Shown: positions 50,229 to 59,662 of the stretch, piece by piece
How the letters are laid out: each line of letters opens with the position of its first letter
How positions within the stretch are numbered: position 1 is the stretch's first letter
Origin: Guyanagaster necrorhizus
Lineage: Eukaryota; Basidiomycota; Agaricomycetes; Agaricales; Physalacriaceae
Direction: 5' to 3'
NCBI RefSeq assembly: GCF_019112545.1
Contig: NW_025064917.1
Coordinates: 73,640-137,639 of the forward strand
DNA length: 64,000 bases
Translations under genes and position numbers: made by a program
The notes under the pieces: generated by a model
Databases searched by the model: none
What the model was told of the DNA's origin: nothing
The model's input: the letters and a program-made list of their open reading frames with translations, nothing else

Positions 50229-50688
50229 TGTTAGACTCAAGTGACATGTGGTCTAAACACATGATAAACTAGTGTGGTTTCACTTTTGAACCTTTATGCT
50301 AGAGTTCACTTGTTGTGTTATGTTAACCAAGTGCTTCAAGGCCTTTGCAAGTATAGCTCAGAAGTAGAATGAGATGAATAAACTTTAGCTCAAAGCTGGA
50401 GATATACCAGTGAAAGCCATCCTACTTATATACTACAGGAGTTTTGACTATAAGTAAAGCTACCTATTATGTTGTTGTCCATTGTAACATTCTTTGTTCT
50501 TGGATATCATTATTATCTACAAAAAGTTCATTGTGCATCATTGGGCATCACTGTTGTATCAAAAGACAATGACCAACTAGGCTTGTTGTGCTGACTAAGT
50601 CTGTCCCATAGTCTTAAGCACTGGGTTAAATGCTCTGACTAAGCACAAATAGGGGTTAAGACAAAAAGAAATAAGGAAAATCATAACA
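50229..50688 (-). repeat. Element H 5' LTR
   Basis: 460 bp, minus orientation. TATATAAG starts at 50,442 on the minus strand, 35 nt before the 13-mer R-start at 50,407. Ends TCTAACA at 50,229. Confidence 0.92.
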
Positions 50689-51883
50689 CCTAAGGTGTGG
50701 GTAAAGAACTTAAACACTTCTTGCTCAGGCATCAGTCAGATTATATCCTGATGGCTTCTTAGCTGATGAAACATCTTTCTTAACAATGGCATATCCTGTC
50801 ATAAGCTCTTTTGCCTCCTCATTGTTGTTGTATCCTTGGTTCATTAAGGCAAAAGTTTTAAAAAGTCAATATATTGATTCTGAATGATGAGGCACCAGAA
50901 TGACTGAGCAATGGGTTTCACAAGAAACTGAATCTGAAGAACTACAATGAGGTTGTTGAGTGACTTTTCAATGGCATAGACTTGTCTGAGGCAGAACAAC
51001 TTGGCAAGATGAGGGTCTGAGATTCCAGTGGCAATGATAGATCCCAGATGAGGAGATTGAGTGAGAACCATTGAGAAAATAGAAGCAGTCTTTAGTGAGA
51101 CAGTGTCATCAAGCCTCAGAATGCCAGCAAGTATAGCTGCAATGGAGATCTGAGATTCATTTGTGGTTGGTGTTTGATGAAGGAATTGAAGCTTTGAGCA
51201 GAGAGTTGTCCAGGCTGCTTCTTCAACCACATGAGCTCTGGTGTCCTGGCACTGTTCTGCATTGGCTTTGGATTTATCAGCTTACTTTTTTTAATACTCA
51301 TCAATCTCCATCTGAGACAAGCCTAGAGAAGTGTGTTGAGAGTATAAGCTATGACTGCAGGTACAGTTGTACAGACTCTAAATTAGTTACCAGTTCTCAC
51401 AATTTTCACCATTTACACAGCTGCACATCTTAGTGACTTACCACCCACTAAGATGTGAGTATCTTATGCCTACTTATACTATACCTTACTAATTCACAGT
51501 AGATACATCTATTTTGTTGTTCCAGGCCAACCCTTGCTGCACTCACATTGCTGTAAAGTCTCACAGCCATGTCCTTCCAGGTTCCCCAGTCCACTGCTCA
51601 ACAGAGTGGCCTCTCTGTCATCTGTCACTTCAGCATCTTCTTGATCATTGTCTTATATGTTAGAGGGTGCAACAGTTGAGCTCCATAGGCCAGCTTGCTT
51701 GATTTGTTTCTGCAGAAGTTTGATATAGTCTCTGGTGGCCTGAGATGAAAGGCCAAGCTGATGAAGTTTATCTGCAAAGTCAAGAATGTTGATGGTACCT
51801 CTAATACAGTCTTCAATGAGATCTTTGCAGCACTTTGCCAATGTGGTGACACTTTCAACATCAAATGATAGATTCAAGGTCAT
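50689..51883 (-). pseudogene. Gag-like gene, 5' part (split by element H)
   Basis: The likely start is the ATG at 51,883 (MTLNLSFDVESVTTLAKCC). A helical N-terminus contains KLHQLGLSSQATRDYIKLLQ. A spacer with stops follows. From 51,304 to 50,842 the reading includes ADKSKANAEQCQDTRAHVVE and AAWTTLCSKLQF and ends QNQYIDFLKLL. After a frameshift it continues with LMNQGYNNNEEAKELM and GYAIVKKD and reaches YPHLR at the element H junction. The YIDF-KLL and YP-H motifs recur in repeated agaricomycete gag-like ORFs. The retroelement class is uncertain. The sequence is CpG-poor like the rest of the mobile block. Confidence 0.6.
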
Positions 51884-52305
51884 AAATAAAAATAATAGAT
51901 TTGAGAGACAAAGGATCAGACAGGAACAATTGCTAGTGACTTGTATAGTAATGGCATGGTAATACTAGATGATATTTAGTTAGATGTGAGAGACTATTTG
52001 AATGAGCCATTTATGAGATGAGAGAAGAGGCAGAGCCTTGATGCTTGGGATTGGCAGTCATAGTTGAATGACAGTGAGAGAGTGGAGCTCATCTCACCTA
52101 GGGATGTGGGATGAAGGTGAAGATGAAGAAGAGACACTGGAGCCAATGTCTCTCATGAATCAGCATCAGCCGAGGGTCGACACTGAGACAGAGATGGCAC
52201 CAGCAACCCCTCTTCACGGACATGCAGAGCTCCATATCTCCATATTGACAGAGATTGTGAGTACCTCGATAGCCACGCAGAGGCCTGCGAAAACGCCCTC
52301 TACCC
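51884..52305. other. Boundary between mobile-element block and host DNA
   Basis: Left of about 52,165 CG dinucleotides are almost absent. From 52,168 onward (CCGAGGGTCGAC) they are frequent. I see no LTR edge, inverted repeat or target duplication here, and no gene. The kinase-like gene to the right is cut off at about 52,330. Confidence 0.55.
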
Positions 52306-53067
52306 TTAGAATCCGCCTTTACGACGGAGAGCGCAGTCCTCCGCCTCAATCGCATGGAAGGCATCCAACACCTTACTGGAGATGTTCTCTGCTTCACATA
52401 GGGAGACGTCGATGCCGAGCTTAAGATTTTCCATGCTAACGCCGGGTATATACTCCAGCGCGAGACCTTGGACGAGATCGGTTATGGGATGAAGAGGGGT
52501 AGAATGGGAAGCAATGGGAAAATGAACGACGCAAAAAAACCGTGGAATGTAACTCCCTTGCAAACGGTGCAGAAGGTGATATGCACAGAGTTCCCTATGG
52601 TCAATTTGCGATTCCATGTAGAGACCTCCCACATCCAATCCTCCCAATCGTCCTGATCAGGTCGTTTTTCACGATCATGGATGAGCTCAAACCAGTTGGG
52701 TACTGCTCCCGCATAAACTTTGCGGACGGCCTGTCGTAGATTGTCTTCGAGTTTAGATGACCATGGCACGCTCGTTTTTAGGCCGTTTCGATAGCCTAAT
52801 CTGCGATCAGCCTGTTTCACGATATATGGTTGACTGTGTTCAGGTCGCTTTACTAGAAGAACGACAGAACAAGTGGGAGGCTCAAAGTGTTTGACAACGG
52901 TAGCAGCCAGATCTTTGAATGCTGTGGACCCTTGAGCTTGGAACTTGAACTGGAGTTTCGATCCGGGAAGATATAAGTCGTCGTCTCTGATGATAACGGT
53001 GAGTATTGTCATATTCAATGACTAGCTTCAAACCCACTTACGTTCGTGGCTGCGCTTGATTTGCCAT
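52306..53067 (-). pseudogene. Kinase-like gene K1, truncated at the catalytic loop
   Basis: Homologous to the intact kinase-like gene at 59,663. Exon 1 is a short piece (53,067-53,042, MANQAQPR) with donor GTAAGT. A 55 bp intron ends in CATCAG, and exon 2 starts at 52,986 in phase 2, as in the intact gene. The N-lobe reads well (DDDLYLPGSKLQF, ADRRLGYR, DWEDWMWEVSTW). A frameshift near 52,610 follows, then HLLHRLQG, YIPRFF and ALEYIPGVSM in another frame. Homology stops at about 52,330, just where HRD should come. The 3' half is therefore missing next to the mobile-element block. Confidence 0.85.
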
Positions 53068-53474
53068 CGTCGACGATGCAAAGAGTCGACCGCAAGTAGG
53101 CGAGGATACGGACAAATTTTTGCGTAAAGATGACCTTGAAAATGCGGAGGACTGTCGGGTCAAAGGCTGGAGTCATTTCATTTGTTAGTAGTAGATGACA
53201 ATAGTGAGGGTCGAACTTGAATGTAAGTAGCTTTCTCGGCCCGGAATGTTTGCCCTTTTACATGTAAGCAAGTAGGAACGATGCCATCAAATGACCTTAA
53301 CTCTAGTCCACTTTTTGCTGCGCTGAGGCGCATGACTGAAAACTTGCGAGAGCGTACAGAAGCATACTCAGGCTCGGTACTCAGGCTGCAGTAATGCGTC
53401 GGAATCCTCCAATTTTCGTGTGACACGTGGCTTCCAAATTCCCCGAGGAACGGTCCGGCGACTTGTTCAGGGAT
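53068..53474. other. Intergenic, upstream of K1
   Basis: No domain in either strand. A segment at about 53,146-53,182 is conserved in the leader of K5 (about 63,154-63,190) and reads MTP...PT on the minus strand in both. It may be a shared promoter or 5' UTR. Confidence 0.45.
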
Positions 53475-54510
53475 TCACGAGTCACAGCGAGTCGGCGTTC
53501 CTTCGCTATTCATCCAAACTTTTTTGAAGTCCACAGGCTTGTCGTAGTGGTAGTCTGGCATCACGAATGACGTGACATTCTTCTTCCAGCCTCCATTTTC
53601 CGGATCCAGCAGCTCTCTCCTCATAAACTGTGTGTCAGCACCTCCCTCAACATTGCCCCTCCACTCACGGTCAGGACAACCGGGCTCCCTGACGTATGCA
53701 CGTCCAAAGTCATTGATGACTGGAGATCTGTCCGAGTCCCGCAAAACGACGTTGCCGATGTGAATATCGTTGTCGAGTACACAGTTCTCTGCCTCGATGG
53801 CGCGGAACGCGTCCAGCACCTTGCTGGAGATGGTCTCAGCACCTTCTCGGGACACGTCAACCAGGTATTGGTTCGATGTTCGAGCCGGGTATGTACTCCA
53901 AAGCAAGGCTTCGAATAGTATCGATGATGGGGTGGAGGGTCGTGTAGGCAATGGGAAGACGAACGACACCGTGCAGGCGAGGGATGATAGTTCCTTGCAG
54001 ACGGCACAAAAGATGATACGCCGCTAGCTCTGTATCGTGATCGTGCGATTTCCACAGCCAGGCAGAGATTTCCCACATCCGATCCTCCCAATCCTTCCTT
54101 TTAGGCCAGTCTGGATTGCAGTAGTCTCGTATGAGCTTGAAACAGTTGGCTATGGCCCCGGACTGGATGTCACACACGGCACGTCGTAGATCAGCTTCGA
54201 TAGCTGATGCCCATGGTATGTTCGAGCCGATCCCTGCACTGCGATATCCCAGTCTGCGATCGGCCAGCGTGAGGATGAATAGCTGGCTGTCAGACGGGTG
54301 CTAAACGAGAAGAATGACTGAACAGGTGGATGGCTGGAAGCGCTTAATGACTGTCGCAGTAAGAGGCTTGAACGCTGTGCAGCCGTTCGCTTGGAATTGT
54401 AGGTGAAGCTTTGTTCCGGGTAGATACAAGTCATCGCCGCTGCAAGGCAGATAAGTAATGGTCTTTCAAACAGCTTCCACTGAACGGCGAACCTTTGTAT
54501 TGGCGCGATG
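53475..54510 (-). pseudogene. Kinase-like gene K3, degenerate
   Basis: Exon 2 starts at 54,439 after an acceptor TTGCAG (phase 2, GDDLYLPGTKL). A plausible exon 1 remnant ends at about 54,493 with donor GTTCGC and a 53 bp intron, but its ATG is lost. The N-lobe (LADRRLGYRS) and E-LAAYHLL-RLQG are present. A stop interrupts after VILLV, and a frameshift lies near 53,900. The catalytic loop is LDNDIHIGN in place of HRDIHTRN, and the DFG region is VINDFG. The last about 50 residues are missing or scrambled. It lies head-to-head with the NIF3-like gene. Confidence 0.85.
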
Positions 54511-54812
54511 GAAGTCCAACGCTAACCGCGTCTTGTACCTCCGAATCGTGTTAGATACCGGAACATATGGATATACGTCGGAGAGCAGTCAGTGGCGCCG
54601 ATGCGAATCAAGGGAAGATGTGGCACGCCATGCGGAACGCAACTTTTTGTTGGTCGTCCATTGCCAGGATGTCGTAGTCGCTCTCCAAGAAAGGCCACGT
54701 GGGATGCAAGTAGGACCGCCTCGGGTTCTCATCATTACCACCACCACCTGAGAAAATTTCCGGACAGTCTCTCGAGTTCAAGCTCACGTCAAGACACTTC
54801 CTGAGTACCTCG
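54511..54812. promoter_or_regulatory. Likely promoter region between K3 and the NIF3-like gene
   Basis: A 300 bp divergent interval contains one CACGTG E-box at 54,696-54,701. No clear TATA box. Assignment rests on position only. Confidence 0.3.
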
Positions 54813-55956
54813 ATGTCTATTCCTTTCGTCAAGACCGTATGCAAGGCCATGGAGAATATTGCACCTCTTCGGCTAGCAGAAAAATGGGACAATGTAAGAA
54901 CTTTAATTTTCGACTTGTTCTCGTGTTCACGTTCGTTGACAACGTTAAAGGTCGGACTGTTACTCGGTAGAATCCTTTGTTGAATCCGTGATGATTGACT
55001 CGTGTCTTACGGGCGTCACCAGAGTCCCCTTCGCACAAACTACAAGGCATCAATCGCGTCCTACTCACCATCGAGTACGTTCTCGACAGCATCTTGTTCA
55101 ATGCTCAACGTTCTCCAGCCTCACTCCCTCGGTCGTTGAGGAATCCATCACACTCAAGGCTCCGGTCATCGTCTCGTACCATCCGCCAATATTTAAGCCT
55201 CTTCAATCACTGACCCTCACGAACCCTCTGCAATCTTCTCTTCTCCGCTGCGCAGTTGAAGGCATCTCGGTTTTCTCTCCACATACGTCTTTGGACTCTG
55301 TCTGGGGAGGCGTGAATGACTGGCTCGCCAAAGGGCTTGGTCCTGGCCAAATCAGCGCCTTGGTAGGCGAGAAACTTGATACGAGTGGGAAGAGCGAGGG
55401 TGCGGAAGGACGGTTGGTCTTTCTAGATGAACCAGTGTCGGTGAAAGAGCTGGTGGATAGGGTGAAGCGACATCTTGGCCTATCGCAAGGTGAAAAAAAT
55501 TTCTGTTACTTGGTTGCCGTTTTCGCTGGCTGATGTATGCACTCAGTTCAAGTAGCATATCCCTCCGCCGTACTTAGTGACATTCGGACGGTGGCGATAT
55601 GCGCTGGGTCAGGAGGATCTATGCTTGTTGGACGCGATGCGGATGTTTATTTCACTGGGGAGATGTCGCATGTTTGTCTTTCTTTCATATTCTGGTTACT
55701 ACCAGCGCACTGACGCGTCGACGACAGCATGAAGTATTAGCATCAGTCGCTGCCGGGAAGCACGTTCTTTTGTGTAAGTGCTCACAATCCAAGTGATAAA
55801 CACGCCCTTGTAATCGTTCTGTTCATAGGCGGCCACACGAATACGGAACGCAGGTATCTTGCTGTTCTGGCAGAGCGACTTCGGAAGGAGATCCAAGCAG
55901 TGGACCTTGAAGTCATCGTTAGCAAGCAAGATGCACATCCATTGACATTCGTATGA
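54813..55956 (+). CDS. NIF3: NIF3-like (NGG1p-interacting factor 3 family) protein
   Basis: Seven exons give a 272-residue protein: 54,813-54,893; 54,951-54,966; 55,023-55,074; 55,119-55,489; 55,547-55,671; 55,728-55,773; 55,829-55,956. Every intron is GT-AG (44-57 bp) and the frame closes exactly at TGA. Family motifs are in order: LAEKWDNVGLLLE at the start, VSYHPPIF (His71), SPHTSLD (His105, Asp109) followed by GGVNDWLA, then CAGSGG, DVYFTGEMSHHE and, near the C-terminus, GHTNTERRYL (His233, Glu237). In NIF3 proteins such His, Asp and Glu residues bind a two-metal centre. The exact biochemical role of the family is not settled. Length fits fungal NIF3 proteins. Codon and CpG use are ordinary, unlike the block to the left. 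Only one intact copy is present. Confidence 0.93.
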
Positions 55957-56454
55957 TGTTGATTCCCGGGATAGAGGGATTGTGCCCATAACAATACAAG
56001 AAAGATGACCTTGTATCAACCTTGTTGTTTCAAAGCATAACACCGGTACCGCGAGGATTTGACTGTGTCTATATTCAATCTTTGACGCTAATAGTGCTCG
56101 ACGCTGGAACGCGATATAGGTGTGTCGTACAAGCTTATTTCCTATGCTTCCGCAGCAAAACTCTACCTGATCCAGACGAATTCTTTCCTACCCTATCTCG
56201 AGTCGCCTGTACGAATACCTGGAAATATATCCTGTCCCCCCCTGCCAGCTATCATTGCGAGATGCGACAGCGAATGGTGAATACTCATTACTGCTTCGTC
56301 ACCAAACAAATCCTGTCAAAGTGGATGAGTTAGCGAATGTTCTCAAACAGTTTTCCTTACCAAGTCGGCGATAACTTAGGATGTCAGGTACAAAGGCTTG
56401 TCCCAGAATAAAGTATCCGCAATATGTCTTTGCAATTCAAACTGTCTAACAATA
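55957..56454. other. Intergenic between the NIF3-like gene and K4
   Basis: About 500 bp with no recognisable coding sequence. The N-terminal half of K4 would be expected in the right part but I do not find it. Confidence 0.5.
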
Positions 56455-57104
56455 GCGCTCCTCATCCTATCACGGATATCGCCCAAGGGCTTGTTCTGGA
56501 GTATATCCCGGGTGTTAGCATGGACAAGCTCAGACCGGGCGATGGCACGCAGAGCGTCCAGTACTTCGTTGGAGATCCCCTCCGCTTCCTGCTCGGGACG
56601 CTCTGCGTGCCATCGAGACGGAGAACTGCGTGGTTCATCACGATCCCCACACGAGGAATGTCGTTCTGTGAGAGGGGAGCCTGTCTGCCGTCATTATCGA
56701 TTTTGGACTGGCACACATCCGGCAACCTGGGACTAGTGATGAACGGTGGAATGTGGTCGTCCATGGAGGTCCAGATACGCGGTACATGGGAAGGCTTCTG
56801 GTGGATCCTGAGAGCGGAAATTGGAAACGGACTTCATGCCGCATGAGTTATCAGACTACAAGAGGCCTTAGGCATTTAACAAATATGTTAAAAGCATGGC
56901 TGAGGATTTAGCAGGGCGACTTTTGACAGAGTGTTGGGTACGGATTGGGAGGGGGCGAGAGAGCAAATGTTCCAATGGCGTATCAAGCCAGGTGTTCGTT
57001 GTCAGCCTTGGTATCAACCCACGCTAGGTCGGGACCCTGCCCATCTTGTATCTGGAAACCGCACCGGACGACGAGCAAATGCTTTCGCCAAAGATAAGAG
57101 CTAG
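56455..57104 (+). pseudogene. Kinase-like gene K4, 5'-truncated and locally inverted
   Basis: It begins at the hinge (PHPITDIAQGLVLEYIPGVS) without an N-lobe. The next segment, 56,541-56,597, is inverted: its reverse complement encodes PEQEAEGISNEVLDALRAI, the expected helix. The catalytic loop is VHHDPHTRNVV, with His for the HRD Arg and Pro in place of Ile. IIDFGLAHI and HGGPDTRYM follow in another frame. One CGA-to-TGA-type stop sits after VVL. The end reads WRIKPGVRCQ and has about 30 extra residues before TAG at 57,102-57,104. It cannot make a working kinase. Confidence 0.85.
56541..56614. repeat. 17 bp perfect inverted repeat around an inverted segment
   Basis: The arms GATGGCACGCAGAGCGT (56,541-56,557) and ACGCTCTGCGTGCCATC (56,598-56,614) flank 40 bp. 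Read on the opposite strand, the left arm plus the 40 bp restore family-like coding sequence, so this is an inversion with one arm duplicated. Confidence 0.85.
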
Positions 57105-59590
57105 GCGCAGGCGAATTGCAGCAATCCCTTGCCAACTATACCTGGGATTCAAATCGACGTCCAGTTCAAGACCAACTCTCTTGCGATCAATCTATGGCTG
57201 GCTTTAACAACCCATTTGGTCCGCACTGTCGTCCTTCTAGTCCAGCGACGTTCCGACACCAGTCCTCAAGTGCAATGAAGGGATTTCCACCTGGTTTACG
57301 CCCTCGCGGGAGGACGGCTGTCCGCAGAAAAATACCCCGATGTTTGTCTTCCTATTACGGTCAATTTCTCGCCTCTAAACGAACGGTAACTCGAACCGGT
57401 GTCATTGGCCCCTGTGGCACTAAATAGAGCTGTTGCCGCGTGCAGAAATTTGGCTTGTATCGCAGCTATTATCGTCTTGCCCTTCAGCTCTACAGCGTGT
57501 TAACAATATGTTTGCTCGACGTTAGATCTCATTTCTCTGCTTTCCAGTCCGGCGCAGCGCTGTCAACTTGAAGGGTTGTTCCTTTTCCTTCCTGTGCATG
57601 TTGGGCACAATCAAAACCCGTAAGAACCGAACGTGATTTCGGTACCTTCCCGCTGTTTACAAGCCGACACTCGTTTCTTTTTACTCCATATCTGTGGCGC
57701 TTATCAGAAATCTCAACCTGGCACATGGCCCCCAAGGATTCACTGCGGACAGAGCGCGAAAACCGATGATTGGGTTCCAGGGCAACTACGTTCAATCTGG
57801 TGTATTGGGTTCGATTTCTTTTCATCATCTTATGATCCTCCCGTGATTCTGTCGTGAAGGCCTTCAATTAAATGGACTCTAACCAGAATGGGATGAAATT
57901 TTCTTCGAAGGTTGTAAGTACAGCACAGTTTGCTCAATCTGTGGAGATATTATTACTCCTTTTACTTGGACGGAGTTCCATCGAACCCTTTCACATGAAG
58001 CACTATTACGGAAGCCTTGTTTTGGGGAGAGAAAGGTGATTTCGAAATTCAAGCTATGAATGAATGAGAGCTGGGAAACAGGTCGAACCTTATTCTTCTT
58101 ATTCTCAAGTCAAACCACAGATAGAGTCACATTGTCGATCTATTGTCCGCGCAGCTGCAGCATTAGGTTGTCTTTTGATCAGAGAATTTCCCGGATTCTC
58201 CAGGGATTCAATGCGAACAAACGGTGAACGACGAAACTTTAAGCAGCTTTTCATCTTCAGTCATTCTAATGAGCTGAAGAAGCAATCCACCATCTCCTGC
58301 ATGAATGAATGTAATATGTTTATGAAGCTCTCACACTATAACCAAAAGATCGTATCAAAAAAAGGGTAATTCAGCTACCCACTGTTGGATGTCATAGAAG
58401 CTCTTGTCAGCGAGTGCTTTTCTTTGTGGCTCGTGGTGTCTAGCAGCCTAGACTGTGATTCATCAACACGGTCTGGAATCACTGCTTGACATCTCCCCCT
58501 CGCTAGATTTATGACTCGGTCAAGAGACAAATCCCGGTCTTGAGCAAACCATGGAAACTACTGACTTCTGCCAAGTGTTTGCCATCAAGAGCCAACGCAT
58601 TCTAAGCACTACGCAGCTATCACACTGATCACAAAGGACCGGGTCCAATATGAAGAAAAAGACCCTAAAATAAGAAACAGATGGAGAAAGTCAATTGACA
58701 AATTTGCTCTTGTGATGTCGAGAGAGGTGGGACCGTCGAAATGTAAAGTAGCCACATGAGAGCATGTTGGTTCCTTAACTTATAGTTCAAAAGAACACCC
58801 GCTGATTCTCATGGAAGGTATACCTGAATTCGTCTGAGCCAGAAGAATTTCAGGGAGAATTTCTTAGCAGCCGGCCTTCCCACAACGCACTATGCTGCGT
58901 CTGTGACATGGATACTATTGCACGAGATTCGGTTATTCGGCGTTACATGCGGTTCTAAATTCTAGACAATCGAGATTTCAATCCTGAGCCACAGTTTGGC
59001 CACAGTGGCTTCTGTTTCAATGGTTGGGGAAGACCATCATTGAATGCCAAAAAAAATGATGGACTGACCTTAATACATTAAACAAAAATATGCATGTCAC
59101 AATCCTGTATAAATCACGTATCTTCACTTTTGAGCCACGACCGCTGAGCCCCGAAAATTTGGCTATCATTGTTTCCGTAGACGTTTAAGTTGGCTAACCT
59201 GCAAGCGTGTTAAGAAAATAATAATAGCTTGTGCAACAGTTGAGATCAAAGTACCTTCACTCGTCATTTCTAGAGCCACACTGATGAAGGCGGCAGACTG
59301 ACTCACTGAGTACACCCTACTATTGACCACTGAGACTTCTTCAGTCCCCTAAAAGTGTGAAAAGGTCGATGAAGAAGACCGTCGTCCGAGTCGCAACTGT
59401 GAGCATTATGATGATGCCGACCTACCAAGACCAACTTAGGCGCGGGAGCGTGATGCAATCAACAAGGCCACGTTGCCTTGTTGGACACTCTCACCGGCTC
59501 TGACAGTCACAGCATCAGAATTCGCAACTTTTTCTTGTTAGACGTCTCAGCTTGTGAAACAAAGACCTAGACTCCATTAGGGCTATGATG
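57105..59590. other. Long intergenic region, no gene recognised
   Basis: About 2.5 kb with ordinary CpG. Open stretches of 60-110 codons exist (for example 57,116-57,427 plus and 57,867-57,529 minus) but none shows a domain, a homologue in the window or a splice pattern. I see no tRNA, LTR or inverted repeat. Confidence 0.5.
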
Positions 59591-59662
59591 ATTGGTTGCC
59601 ACTCGGTTAATATAAAAGGGCCTAGACGATTACAAACACCCTTTGGAACTTACGACTAACAG
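59591..59662 (+). promoter_or_regulatory. Core promoter of the intact kinase-like gene
   Basis: TATAAAAG at 59,611-59,618 lies 45 bp before the ATG. An inverted CCAAT box (ATTGG, 59,591-59,595) lies 15 bp upstream of it. The spacing fits a short 5' UTR. Confidence 0.6.

Larger units (their letters stand above)
42879..50688 (-). mobile_element. Element H: complete gypsy chromovirus, decayed
   Basis: A 7.8 kb element on the minus strand has LTRs of 457 and 460 bp. It is flanked by CCCAA (42,874-42,878) and CCTAA (50,689-50,693), a 5 bp duplication with one transition. It interrupts a gag-like gene in frame. It has the family gene order. Its gag has lost about 265 bp near 47,660 relative to element D. 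Confidence 0.94.

Noticed and set aside
52482..53018. A 178-codon minus-strand frame as a complete small gene
   Set aside because: The first codons are intron, and the last about 30 codons follow a frameshift out of the kinase-like reading. It is part of pseudogene K1.
57116..57427. A 103-codon plus-strand open frame after K4
   Set aside because: No domain, no splice pattern and no homologue in the window; likely chance.
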